The translations under genes and the position numbers were made by a program. Below the pieces are notes generated by a model, which was not told the origin of the DNA, searched no databases, and worked only from the letters and a program-made list of their open reading frames with translations. Source: Streptomyces sp. JH14 (GTDB lineage: Bacteria > Actinomycetota > Actinomycetes > Streptomycetales > Streptomycetaceae). From it: a stretch of 64,000 bases of DNA. How positions within the stretch are numbered: the first letter of the stretch is position 1; the number at the start of each line of letters is the position of its first letter. Where the stretch lies: positions 4,402,001 through 4,466,000 of the forward strand of contig NZ_JAJNEL010000001.1 in NCBI RefSeq assembly GCF_029428675.1, given 5' to 3'. Positions 32,680 to 41,219 of this stretch are shown piece after piece.

Positions 32680-33534
32680 CTATCGGTCGCCGGTCCGCCC
32701 GAGCGCGGACCGGGCGACCGTGCGGGCCCGCTCCCGCGCATCCAAGCCCTCCAGCCGCAGTGTCAGCCGCTCGCCCTGGACCCACAACAGCGTGGGCCCG
32801 GCCGTCCGTTGGGACCGCGTCCACCGGATGCCGTCCCCGTCGACCATGCCGAAGCGCAGCACATGCGGCCGGGCGAACCACAGCCCGTCCACCCGGCCGC
32901 CGTGGCCGTCGTCGATCTTCAGCCACTCCGGCTGCTCCCGCACCTGCTTCGTGAAGTACGGGTCCAGGGCCGACAAGAACTCGTCGACCCGCACCGTCCT
33001 TCCGTCCTCCCGCCAGCACAGGGTGACCATCGACCGGCCCTCCGGCAGCCCCGTCACGGCCACCGTCTGCGGTGCGCCGAGCGCGGTCGGCACGACCGGC
33101 CGGAAACCCGACCGCCGCGCCGCCTCCGACAGCGTCACGGGGGTGCCGCAGCCCGGCACCGGCGCGCCCGGCCGCTCGGGGGCCGGCGCGGACGGGTCGT
33201 ACCGCACATCGACCCCGCCGAAGTCGAACCAGTCCGCGACCGTCGCCCGCACCGGCGGCGTCAGTACCAGCACGACCAGGACCCCCGAGAGGGCCGCGAC
33301 CAGCAGGCGGACCCGTCTGCGCACCCACGCCCCGGCCCGCTCCAGCCGCCCCGGAGGTACGGGCACCGGCACCGGGACCGCCTCCGCGACGATCTGCGCC
33401 AGCACCCGCTCGGCCATCGTCAGCCCGTCGCTCTGCGTATCCCGCTCCGGCACATCCATCCCGCGCCCCAGTGCCAGCAGCTCCGCCCGCAGGCGCGCCC
33501 GGTCATCGCCACGCCGCCGGTCCGCGTCACTCAT
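32680..33534 (-). CDS. Single-pass membrane protein, putative anti-sigma partner
   Basis: A 284-aa protein with a cytoplasmic N-terminus of about 70 residues, one membrane segment (LLVAALSGVLVVLVLTPPV) and an extracytoplasmic domain of about 185 residues containing YDPSAPAPERPG and WREDGRTVRVDEFLS. The gene start overlaps the stop of the ECF sigma gene by 8 bases, the usual layout of a sigma/anti-sigma pair. No zinc-binding HxxxCxxC anti-sigma motif is visible in the N-terminus, so the partnership is inferred from coupling. ATG 33534 chosen; GTG 33543 is possible. Confidence 0.7.
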   Translation of the reverse strand: MSDADRRRGDDRARLRAELLALGRGMDVPERDTQSDGLTMAERVLAQIVAEAVPVPVPVPPGRLERAGAWVRRRVRLLVAALSGVLVVLVLTPPVRATVADWFDFGGVDVRYDPSAPAPERPGAPVPGCGTPVTLSEAARRSGFRPVVPTALGAPQTVAVTGLPEGRSMVTLCWREDGRTVRVDEFLSALDPYFTKQVREQPEWLKIDDGHGGRVDGLWFARPHVLRFGMVDGDGIRWTRSQRTAGPTLLWVQGERLTLRLEGLDARERARTVARSALGRTGDR

Positions 33535-34282
33535 GCCCCTCACCCCCTTCCGCCCCTCGCCCGTCCGCAGTCGTCCCGAGCTTCTTCTCCAGCTTCTTCA
33601 GCGCGCGGTTCAGCCGGGACTTCACTGTCCCCCGCGGCCAGCCCAGCGCCTGTGCCGTCTCCGCCTCGTCCATCTCCAGCAGGTAGCGGTACGTGACGAC
33701 CCGGCGGTGCTCCTCGCTCAGCTCGCCGAGCGCGGCCGTCAGCAGCGTCCGCTGCTCGTTCGTGAGCGCCGCCACCGCCGGATCCGCCGACTCCGGTATC
33801 ACCGGATCGGCACCCTGGAACAGCGCCTCGCGCCCGGCCACCGCCCGCGCCCGTCCCGCAGACCGGACTGTGTTCCTCGTCTCATTCACCACGATCCGCA
33901 GCAGCCAGGGCCGGAACGCCGCCCCCTCCCGGAAACGGCCCAGCGACTGATACGCCTTGAAAAACGCGGACTGCACCACGTCCTCCGCGTCGGCCCCCGC
34001 CCCGAAAGCGACCGCGGCGCGCAGGGCGACGCCCGTGTGGGCGCGCACCAGCTGCGCGTACGCCTCCGCCTCCCCGGCGCGCACACGTGCGATCACCGCG
34101 GCCTCGTCCTCGGCCGGCGCTCTCGCCGCCGCCTCGGCCCGAGTCCCGGCCTGCTGCCCGGTCCGTCCCTCGACCTGCCCCTCGGCACGCCCGAGAGCGC
34201 GGTCCGCACCCTCGTCGTCGACGGCGCAGCCCCCCTCCCGGCCCCCGTGCAGGGCCCCCTCCTGCGTCCTCACACCTTTCAT
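33527..34282 (-). CDS. ECF RNA polymerase sigma factor
   Basis: A 251-aa sigma factor. Region 2 contains DAEDVVQSAFFKAYQSLGRF (core binding and -10 recognition), and region 4 has the helix-turn-helix MDEAETAQALGWPRGTVKSR followed by LNRALKKLEKKL. The N-terminal 70 residues are a Gly/Glu/Ala-rich extension. I set the start at ATG 34282, 46 bases from the divergent trpS; it has no strong ribosome site, and a later start inside the low-complexity extension cannot be excluded. Confidence 0.88.
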   Translation of the reverse strand: MKGVRTQEGALHGGREGGCAVDDEGADRALGRAEGQVEGRTGQQAGTRAEAAARAPAEDEAAVIARVRAGEAEAYAQLVRAHTGVALRAAVAFGAGADAEDVVQSAFFKAYQSLGRFREGAAFRPWLLRIVVNETRNTVRSAGRARAVAGREALFQGADPVIPESADPAVAALTNEQRTLLTAALGELSEEHRRVVTYRYLLEMDEAETAQALGWPRGTVKSRLNRALKKLEKKLGTTADGRGAEGGEGHE

Positions 34283-34328
34283 ACACCGGCTGCCGGAGAT
34301 CGGTTCCGTACCTGAGACAATGAGTTTC

Positions 34329-35342
34329 ATGGCCTCTGAACGCCCTCGCGTGCTCTCCGGAATCCAGCCCACCGCAGGCTCGTTCCACCTCGGCAACTAC
34401 CTTGGCGCGGTCCGCCAGTGGGTGGCGCTGCAGGAGTCCCACGACGCCTTCTACATGGTCGTGGACCTGCATGCGATCACCGTTCCGCAGGACCCCGCCG
34501 AGCTGCGTGCGAACACCCGGCTCGCTGCCGCACAACTGCTCGCCGCCGGACTCGAACCGGAGCGCTGCACGCTCTTCGTCCAGAGCCACGTCCCCGAGCA
34601 CGCCCAGCTCGGCTGGGTGATGAACTGCCTCACCGGCTTCGGCGAGGCGTCCCGGATGACGCAGTTCAAGGACAAGTCCGCGAAGCAGGGCGCCGACCGG
34701 GCCACCGTCGGCCTCTTCACCTACCCGGTCCTCCAGGTCGCCGACATCCTGCTGTACCAGGCGAACCAGGTCCCGGTGGGCGAGGACCAGCGCCAGCACA
34801 TCGAGCTCACCCGCGACCTCGCCACGCGTTTCAACGGCCGGTTCGGCGAGACCTTCACCATCCCGGATCCGTACATCCTCAAGGAGACGGCGAAGATCTT
34901 CGACCTTCAGGACCCGTCGTCGAAGATGAGCAAGTCGACGGCCAACCCGAAGGGGCTGATCAACCTCCTCGACGAACCGAAGACCACGGCCAAGAAGGTC
35001 AAGAGCGCGGTCACCGACACGGACACGGTCATCCGGTACGACGTCGAGAACAAGCCGGGCATCAGCAACCTCCTGACCGTCTACTCCACGCTCACCGGAA
35101 CCCGTATCGCGGATCTGGAGCAGAAGTACGAGGGCAAGGGCTACGGTGCGTTGAAGACCGACCTCGCAGAGGTCATGGTCGAGTTCGTCACACCGTTCCG
35201 GACCCGCACCCAGGAATATCTCGACGACCCGGAGTCGCTGGACTCGATCCTGGCCAAGGGGGCGGAGAAGGCCCGGGCGGTGGCCGCCGAGACCCTCGCG
35301 CTGACCTACGACCGGATGGGCTTTCTGCCTGCGAAGCACTGA
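34329..35342 (+). CDS. trpS: Tryptophanyl-tRNA synthetase
   Basis: Charges tRNA-Trp. 337 aa, class Ic aminoacyl-tRNA synthetase. The HIGH-type motif is HLGNYLG in the N-terminal AGSFHLGNYLGAVRQW block, and the KMSKS motif is intact (SSKMSKSTANPKG). ATG 34329 fits the family N-terminus (MASERPRVLSGIQPT); ATG 34320 in the same frame is possible. The short divergent gap to the ECF sigma gene means overlapping promoters. No T-box or Trp-codon leader is visible, so regulation by attenuation is not supported here. Confidence 0.96.
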   Translation: MASERPRVLSGIQPTAGSFHLGNYLGAVRQWVALQESHDAFYMVVDLHAITVPQDPAELRANTRLAAAQLLAAGLEPERCTLFVQSHVPEHAQLGWVMNCLTGFGEASRMTQFKDKSAKQGADRATVGLFTYPVLQVADILLYQANQVPVGEDQRQHIELTRDLATRFNGRFGETFTIPDPYILKETAKIFDLQDPSSKMSKSTANPKGLINLLDEPKTTAKKVKSAVTDTDTVIRYDVENKPGISNLLTVYSTLTGTRIADLEQKYEGKGYGALKTDLAEVMVEFVTPFRTRTQEYLDDPESLDSILAKGAEKARAVAAETLALTYDRMGFLPAKH

Positions 35343-35454
35343 GTCCAAGGACCCTGGCGGGATGGCGGCCGCAGGCGGCACACTGGCGACGGGAAACAGA
35401 TCCCGGTGACGACGTGAAGCCGTCCACCGACCTTCGAGGATTGAGGAGAACGAC

Positions 35455-36045
35455 GTGGGGACCGTAACGCTCGGCGTTTCGATCGCGGTCCCGGAGCCCT
35501 ACGGCAGCCTGCTCCAGGAGCGGCGCGCGAGCTTCGGGGACCCTGCCGCATACGGCATTCCCACGCACGTCACCCTTCTCCCGCCGACCGAGGCGGAGGC
35601 GGCCGACCTGCCCGCGGTCGAACGGCATCTCGCCGGGATCGCGACGGGCAGCCGGCCCTTCCCGATGAGGCTGTCCGGCACGGGGACCTTCCGGCCCCTG
35701 TCACCGGTCGTCTACGTCCAGGTCGTCGAGGGCGCGTCGGCCTGCGCCTGGCTGCAGAAGCGGGTGCGGGACGCGTCCGGCCCGCTGGTGCGCGAGCTGC
35801 AGTTCCCGTACCACCCGCATGTGACCGTGGCGCACGACATCGCCGAGGAGGCGATGGACCGGGCGTACCAGGAGCTCTCCGACTACGAGGCGTCCTGGAC
35901 GTGCGCTTCCTTCGCGCTGTACGAGCAGGGCGCGGACGCGGTCTGGCGCAAGATCAACGAGTTTGCGTTCGGGGCCGGGGACGGCGCGCCGGCCGTGCCC
36001 GCGCAGGGCGGCAGCTCCGTGGACGAGCCGTCCCTGCACCCCTGA
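35455..36045 (+). CDS. 2'-5' RNA ligase / cyclic phosphodiesterase-like protein
   Basis: A 196-aa protein of the 2H phosphoesterase superfamily. Both His-x-Thr catalytic motifs are present: HVT in GIPTHVTLLPPT and HVT in YHPHVTVAHD. Relatives ligate or cleave 2',5' bonds or cyclic nucleotides in tRNA repair. The Pro/Gly/Ser C-terminal 25 residues are an unstructured tail. GTG 35455 follows GAGGAGAAC. The gene is 112 bases behind trpS on the same strand, an arrangement often kept in Streptomyces, so a shared transcript is likely. Confidence 0.88.
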   Translation: MGTVTLGVSIAVPEPYGSLLQERRASFGDPAAYGIPTHVTLLPPTEAEAADLPAVERHLAGIATGSRPFPMRLSGTGTFRPLSPVVYVQVVEGASACAWLQKRVRDASGPLVRELQFPYHPHVTVAHDIAEEAMDRAYQELSDYEASWTCASFALYEQGADAVWRKINEFAFGAGDGAPAVPAQGGSSVDEPSLHP

Positions 36046-36100
36046 GCCGGCAGGCACCGTAGCGGGTCCGCCGGGCCGTGTGCCGTAGCAGAACCGCTCG

Positions 36101-36125
36101 GAGGGGGCCCGTGACGGAGCCCCTC
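36101..36125. terminator. Weak hairpin in convergent gap
   Basis: GAGGGG (36101-36106) pairs with CCCCTC (36120-36125). It lies in the 36046-36184 gap between convergent genes. Other GC-rich stems overlap it, so termination here is plausible but not clean. Confidence 0.35.
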
Positions 36126-36184
36126 GAGCCCCCGAGCCGCGACGCGGCCGCTCGGCCGTGAGGAGTGAGCGGTGACCGGGCCGC

Positions 36185-36940
36185 TCAGACCGGAAGCCGC
36201 CGGAAGAGCGGTCGCGGCACATGCCGCAGCGCCGACATGACGACGCGCAGTGCGCCTGGCACCCACACCGTCTCCGAGCGTCGCCGCAGCCCCGTCACGA
36301 TCGCGTCCGCGACCGCCTCCGGAGTCGTCGCGAGCGGTGCTCCGGCCGTCGCCGCCGTGGCCTTCGACCGTACGGAGCCGGGGCGTACGACCATCACATG
36401 CACCCCGGTCCCGTGCAGCGCGTCCCCCAGCCCCTGGGCGAACGCGTCGAGGCCCGCCTTGCTCGAGCCGTAGATGAAGTCGGCGCGGCGGGCGCGCTCG
36501 CCCGCCACGGAGGACAGCACCACCAGCGATCCATGCCCCTGCGCCTGGAGTGCGCCGGCGCACACCAGACCGGCGGAGACCGCCCCCGTGTAGTTGGTCT
36601 GGGCGACCCGAACCGCGCAGAGCGGCTCCTCCTCGTCGCGTGCCTGATCCCCGAGGATGCCGAACGTGAGCAGCACCATGTCGATGTCGCCCTCGGTGAA
36701 GATCTTGCCGAGGGCGGTCTCGTGTGACTCGGAGTCGAGGGCGTCGAAGTCGACGGTACGGACGTACGCGCCCAGTTCGCGCAGTTCCGCCGCGGCCGCC
36801 TCCCGCTCCGGCGAGGGGCGTCCGGCCAGCCAGACCGTGCGGGTGCGGCGGGCGATCAGGCGGCGTGCGGTGGCCAGCCCGATCTGCGACGTGCCGCCGA
36901 GAACGAGCAGGGACTGCGGGGCACCGAAGGCGTCCTTCAC
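36185..36940 (-). CDS. dprE2: Decaprenylphosphoryl-2-keto-erythro-pentose reductase-like SDR
   Basis: Short-chain dehydrogenase (251 aa). The NADH-binding motif is LGGTSQIG near residue 15 and the catalytic Tyr-Lys pair is YGSSK in FIYGSSKAG, with Ser in VVLSSVAGE. In mycobacteria DprE2 reduces the 2-keto intermediate made by DprE1, giving polyprenyl-phosphoryl arabinose. The adjacent DprE1-like oxidase gene, 155 bases upstream on the same strand, supports the assignment. GTG 36940 follows AGGAG. Confidence 0.85.
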   Translation of the reverse strand: MKDAFGAPQSLLVLGGTSQIGLATARRLIARRTRTVWLAGRPSPEREAAAAELRELGAYVRTVDFDALDSESHETALGKIFTEGDIDMVLLTFGILGDQARDEEEPLCAVRVAQTNYTGAVSAGLVCAGALQAQGHGSLVVLSSVAGERARRADFIYGSSKAGLDAFAQGLGDALHGTGVHVMVVRPGSVRSKATAATAGAPLATTPEAVADAIVTGLRRRSETVWVPGALRVVMSALRHVPRPLFRRLPV

Positions 36941-37095
36941 GAAAACACTCCTAGCGGGGGCAGCGGACAGCGAGGGGCAGGGGCTGAGACAGGAGACGGG
37001 TCACGGGCTGAGACAGGAGATCGACCAGGGGCAGGACAGGGCGGCGTGACGGGGAATCAGCCGGGGGAGGGGCTTCAGGGGGCACGGCGCCGGGA
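36941..37095. repeat. Direct repeat between dprE1-like and dprE2-like genes
   Basis: gggctgagacaggaga occurs at 36981-36996 and 37005-37020 (period 24). The surrounding gap shows no gene. It may reflect local duplication; no function is evident. Confidence 0.5.
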
Positions 37096-38445
37096 TCAGA
37101 GCGCGAGCCGCCGCGACAGATCCGAACGGAACGCTCCGTTCGGATCCAGTTCGGCGCGCAGCGCCCGGAACGCGGGCAGCCGCGGGTACATCGCGGTCAG
37201 CGTCTCGGGGCGCAGCCGGGAATCCTCCGCCAGGCAGACGCGCCCGCCCGCGGCCGCCACTTCGTCGTCCAGTCCGTCGAGGAAGCGGGCCAGGCCCGGC
37301 AGCGAGGCCGGCAGATCGAGGGCGAGTGCCCAGCCCGGAATCGGGAACGACAGCCAGCCGGGATCACCGTCCCCGAAACGTTTGAGCACGGCGAGGAACG
37401 ACGGGCATCGCCGCTGCGCGATCCGCCGGACGATCCGGTGGATCGCCTGCTCCTGACCATGTCCGACCACGAACCGGTACTGCAGGAAGCCGCCCCGGCC
37501 ATAGAAGCGGTTCCAGTGCGGTACGCCGTCCAGCGGGTGGAAGAACGTGGTCAGCCTCTGGAGTTCGCCGGTGCGGAACCTGGGGGCTCTGCGGTACCAG
37601 AACTCGTTGAACAGGGCGACGGAGGTGCGGCCGAGCAGGCCGTCCGGTACGAACGGCGGCGCCGCGGGCAGCCGGCCCGGGCGGAACGTGAGCGGTGTGC
37701 GCCGGGCGCGCGCCGGTAGCACGTGCAGGGGTGCGTGCTCCCCCCGGGTGAGTACGGAGCGCCCCGTCGCCCGGCCGCGGGCGAGCAGGTCGATCCAGGC
37801 GGCCGAGTAGCGGTAGCGGTGGTCGGAGGCGGTGAGCCGGGCCATCAAGTCGTCCAGATCGACGGCCCGTTCGGTGTCGACCCACATCAGTGACGTCTGG
37901 ACGGGGTGGAACTGGAGCGTGGCCGAGAGGATCACCCCGGTCAGCCCCATGCCTCCCGCGGTCGCGTCGAACAGCGCGGTGCCGGGCCGGACCGTGTGGA
38001 TCGCGCCGTCGGCGGTCAGCAGCTCCACGTCCCGTACATGCCGGGAGAAGGAGCCGGAGACATGCTGGTTCGTGCCGTGGATGTCGGCACCGATCGCGCC
38101 GCCCACGGTGACGTGACGGGTCCCGGGGGTCACCGGCACGAACCAGCCGAGCGGCAGCAGTACTTCCATCAGCCGGTGCAGGCTCACGCCCGCGTCGCAC
38201 ACCACCAGTCCGGAGGCGGCGTCGACGGTACGGATCCGGTTCAGTGCGGTCATGTCGAGGACGGAACCGCCCGCGTTCTGCGCCGCGTCGCCGTGGGCCC
38301 GGCCGAGCCCCCGCGCGATGGAACCACGGGGTCCGCAGCCGCGTACCGCGGCCGCCGCCTCCTCGTAGGTACGAGGGCGGAACCGCAGGGCGGTCGTCGG
38401 GGCGGTACGGCCCCAGCCGGCCAGGGACACGGTGTCGACAGACAT
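37096..38445 (-). CDS. dprE1: DprE1-like FAD-dependent decaprenylphosphoryl-ribose oxidase
   Basis: A 449-aa VAO/PCMH-type flavoprotein. The N-terminal GWGRTAPT and ARGLGRAHGD motifs, the FAD segment TPGTRHVTVGGAIGADIHG and the C-terminal SFPIPGWALALDLP block align well with M. tuberculosis DprE1 from memory. The active-site His is kept (His123), but three functional positions differ: Thr125 where DprE1 has Lys134, Ala375 where it has Cys387 (the benzothiazinone target), and Glu407 where it has Lys418. With dprE2 next to it, it probably makes an arabinose-like lipid-linked sugar, but substrate drift is possible. Confidence 0.85.
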   Translation of the reverse strand: MSVDTVSLAGWGRTAPTTALRFRPRTYEEAAAAVRGCGPRGSIARGLGRAHGDAAQNAGGSVLDMTALNRIRTVDAASGLVVCDAGVSLHRLMEVLLPLGWFVPVTPGTRHVTVGGAIGADIHGTNQHVSGSFSRHVRDVELLTADGAIHTVRPGTALFDATAGGMGLTGVILSATLQFHPVQTSLMWVDTERAVDLDDLMARLTASDHRYRYSAAWIDLLARGRATGRSVLTRGEHAPLHVLPARARRTPLTFRPGRLPAAPPFVPDGLLGRTSVALFNEFWYRRAPRFRTGELQRLTTFFHPLDGVPHWNRFYGRGGFLQYRFVVGHGQEQAIHRIVRRIAQRRCPSFLAVLKRFGDGDPGWLSFPIPGWALALDLPASLPGLARFLDGLDDEVAAAGGRVCLAEDSRLRPETLTAMYPRLPAFRALRAELDPNGAFRSDLSRRLAL

Positions 38446-38621
38446 GATGGTGACCGTATCGCCCGAGAAAACCCCTTTGAGGGATTTGTTACAACACTCA
38501 CCGAAATGGGTGATTGGAAGAGTGTCAGCCGTTTATGACACGGAACTTCCATCCTTGACCAGAAGAGTTCGGTGGGGACCCGCACATCGGTTTATCGCGC
38601 CCCGGAGGGTACGCGTACGTC

Positions 38622-39551
38622 ATGGACTGGCTGAAGAAACTCCCCCTCGTCGGACCCCTGGTCTCCTGGCTGATGACGACGCATGCCTGGCGCTCGTACG
38701 AACGGCTCGACCGGGTCCACTGGACCAGGCTCGCCGCCGCGATCACCTTCATCAGCTTCCTCGCGCTCTTCCCGCTGATCGCGGTCGGTGCGGCGATCGG
38801 CGCCGCGACGCTCACCGCCGAGCAGCTGGACAAGATCGAGAAAAAGGTCGCCGAGCAGGTGCCGGGGATCTCCGACCAGCTCGGCATCGACAATCTGGTG
38901 GCCCACGCGGGTACGGTCGGGCTGATCGCCGGTGTGGTGCTGCTGTTCACGGGTGTCGGCTGGATCGGCGCGATGCGGGACTGTCTGCGCGCGGTCTGGG
39001 AGATGGACGACGTGGACGAGGGCAATCCGGTCCTCCGCAAACTCAAGGACGCAGGACTGCTGATCGGCCTCGGCGGCGCGGCACTGGTCACCCTCGCCGC
39101 TTCCACGGCCGGCTCCACCGCGGTCGGCTGGACCGCCCGCCTGGTGGGCCTTTCCGACCGCGGGGCCGGCGGGGTGCTGCTGCAGATCGCAGCCCTCGTG
39201 GTGGCGGCCCTGGCCGACTTCCTGCTGCTGCTCTATCTGCTGACGCTGCTGCCCGGCGTCAAGCCGCGGCGCCGCCGGCTGGTGACGGCCGCGGTCATCG
39301 GCGCGGTCGGCTTCGAACTCCTCAAACTGCTGCTCGGCAGCTATATGAAGGGTGTCGCGTCGAAGAGCATGTACGGCGCCTTCGGCGTGCCGATCGCCCT
39401 GCTGCTGTGGATCAACTTCACCGCGAAACTGCTGCTGTTCTGTGCCGCCTGGACGGCGACGCCGGGCAGGAAGGGGTCCACGCAGGGCGCCGCCGAGGTC
39501 AGCGGCGAGGAAGGCGGCGCACCAGGTCCGGCAGCGGCCAGCGCCGGTTGA
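38622..39551 (+). CDS. YihY/BrkB family inner-membrane protein
   Basis: A 309-aa protein with six hydrophobic segments (for example AAAITFISFLALFPLIAVGAA and LLQIAALVVAALADFLLLLY). The family signature FISFLALFPL near residue 45 and the YMKGVASKSMYGAFG block are present. Despite old names (RNase BN, BrkB) the function is unknown. ATG 38622 follows GGAGGG. Its 3' end overlaps the convergent carboxypeptidase gene by 53 bases. The upstream gap (38446-38621) is short and shared with the divergent dprE1-like gene. Confidence 0.88.
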   Translation: MDWLKKLPLVGPLVSWLMTTHAWRSYERLDRVHWTRLAAAITFISFLALFPLIAVGAAIGAATLTAEQLDKIEKKVAEQVPGISDQLGIDNLVAHAGTVGLIAGVVLLFTGVGWIGAMRDCLRAVWEMDDVDEGNPVLRKLKDAGLLIGLGGAALVTLAASTAGSTAVGWTARLVGLSDRGAGGVLLQIAALVVAALADFLLLLYLLTLLPGVKPRRRRLVTAAVIGAVGFELLKLLLGSYMKGVASKSMYGAFGVPIALLLWINFTAKLLLFCAAWTATPGRKGSTQGAAEVSGEEGGAPGPAAASAG

Positions 39552-40755
39552 CCAGGAACACACCGGCCGCCAGCAGAGCCAGGACGCCACCGGTGATCCC
39601 CAGTGCGATCCCGATCCCGCTGGAGCCGCCGGCCGCCGAGGCGTGGGTGGCGGCCGGCCCCTTCTTGCCGTCGTCGGCCGCGCTCGTCCCGCTGGCCGAT
39701 TCCGAACCCTTCCCCACGCCGGTCTCCGCCGACTTCGGGGGGACCAGTTCGCCGACCGGGGTCACCTTGCCGGCTGCGTCGAAGCCCCAGTCGAGCAGAC
39801 TCGCGGCCTCCTTGTAGACGGCATGGGCCTCGTCGGACGACGGGTTCATGACCGTGACGAGCAGCACCTTGCCGTTGCGCTCGGCGACACCCGTGAAGGT
39901 GTTGCCCGCGTGTGTGGTGTAGCCGTTCTTGACGCCCGCGATGCCCTTGTACGGCACGACGCCGGCGTCACCGGTGAGCAGCCGGTTAGTGTTCTGGATC
40001 TGGAAACTCTCGCGCTTCTTGCCCTTCTTCTCCTCTCCGGGGAAGTCGGCCGCAGCCGTTGAGCAGTACTCGCGGAAGTCCGCCTTCTGCAGCCCGCTGC
40101 GGGCGAACAGCGTGAGGTCGTACGCGCTGGAGACCTGCTCGGGGGCGTCGTAACCGTCGGGCGACACGACCTGCGTGTCGAGGGCCTGCAGCTCCTCCGC
40201 GTGCTCCTGCATGGCGGCGACGGTCTTGGGTACGCCGCCGTACATCGAGGACAGCACGTGCACCGCATCGTTGCCGGAGCGCAGGAAGACGCCGAGCCAC
40301 AGGTCGTGGACCGAGTACGTCTGGTGCTCCTTGACGCCGACCAGGCTGCTGCCCTCGCCGATACCGGCGAGATCCTCGTTCGAGACCTTGTGCGTCATGG
40401 TCTTCGGCTGCAGCTCGGGCGATTCCATGATCGTGTCCGCGAACAGCATCTTCAGCGTCGACGCCGGGGGCAGCCGCCAGTGCGGGTTGTGCGAGGCGAG
40501 CACCTCGCCGCTCTCCGCGTCCGCGACGATCCAGGACCGGCCGGTGAGGTCCTTGGGCAGTACCGGAGCACCGGGCCCCAGTTCCACCTGGGTGCCGATG
40601 CGGGCGAGCCGCTCGCCGCCCACCTTCGACATCGGGGCCGTCGGCTTGGGGTTGTCGGACGTGTCCTGGTCGACCGCGGACGCAGGGACTACGACAAAAG
40701 TGGACAACAGGGCGGCAGAGGTGACCGTCAACGCGATCTTTTTCAGAGCAGGCAC
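39499..40755 (-). CDS. D-alanyl-D-alanine carboxypeptidase (S11 family)
   Basis: Penicillin-binding protein of the DacA type that trims the terminal D-Ala from peptidoglycan stem peptides. 418 aa precursor: signal peptide LKKIALTVTSAALLSTFVVV, active-site SxxK as STLK (Ser99, Lys102), SGN (160-162) and KNG (276-278) where most relatives have KTG. A Ser/Gly-rich stalk leads to a C-terminal membrane helix (IGIALGITGGVLALLAAGVF) and a basic tail. GTG 40755 gives the signal peptide; there is no clear ribosome site. The frame continues open upstream but that part is the complement of the next gene. Confidence 0.9.
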   Translation of the reverse strand: MPALKKIALTVTSAALLSTFVVVPASAVDQDTSDNPKPTAPMSKVGGERLARIGTQVELGPGAPVLPKDLTGRSWIVADAESGEVLASHNPHWRLPPASTLKMLFADTIMESPELQPKTMTHKVSNEDLAGIGEGSSLVGVKEHQTYSVHDLWLGVFLRSGNDAVHVLSSMYGGVPKTVAAMQEHAEELQALDTQVVSPDGYDAPEQVSSAYDLTLFARSGLQKADFREYCSTAAADFPGEEKKGKKRESFQIQNTNRLLTGDAGVVPYKGIAGVKNGYTTHAGNTFTGVAERNGKVLLVTVMNPSSDEAHAVYKEAASLLDWGFDAAGKVTPVGELVPPKSAETGVGKGSESASGTSAADDGKKGPAATHASAAGGSSGIGIALGITGGVLALLAAGVFLVNRRWPLPDLVRRLPRR

Positions 40756-40876
40756 GGTCGGAAACGTACAGGCAGATGATGTGGAGGGGGATGCGGACCG
40801 CCGGACCCGCCACGCGGACTGCCGGGACAGCCCACCCCGAGCGTTCCGGCCGGACTGCGGTGGCGATACTGGATCC

Positions 40877-41122
40877 ATGAAGCTCAGCCGCCCCGTCTCC
40901 TGGTTCCTGCTCGCCTTCGGGGTGTGGAGCTGGTTCATCTGGATCACTTTCGCCAAGAATCTATGGAAAGACGGCAGCGGACTTGCCTTCGACGACGCGG
41001 GTGACCCGACGGCGTACTTCTGGGTGCATCTGCTGCTCGCCATCACGTCCTTTCTTCTGGGGACGGCGGTCGGCGTGATCGGGTTCCGCGGACTCAGGGC
41101 ACTGCGCCGCGCACGTGCCTGA
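40877..41122 (+). CDS. SCO4848-type small membrane protein
   Basis: An 81-aa protein with two membrane segments (SWFLLAFGVWSWFIWITFA and FWVHLLLAITSFLLGTAVGV) and a basic C-terminus (RGLRALRRARA). It matches the small actinobacterial SCO4848 family in size, motif (FAKNLWKDGSGLAFD) and position beside the D,D-carboxypeptidase. ATG 40877. Function unknown. Confidence 0.85.
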   Translation: MKLSRPVSWFLLAFGVWSWFIWITFAKNLWKDGSGLAFDDAGDPTAYFWVHLLLAITSFLLGTAVGVIGFRGLRALRRARA

Positions 41123-41219
41123 CCGGTCACGCGCAGACCGGACAGAGGTGTACGAAGTGCACGTCCGGCAAGCGCAGGCGCACGAAACGCATGGATGAGA
41201 AGCCGGAGGGGGAGCGCAC

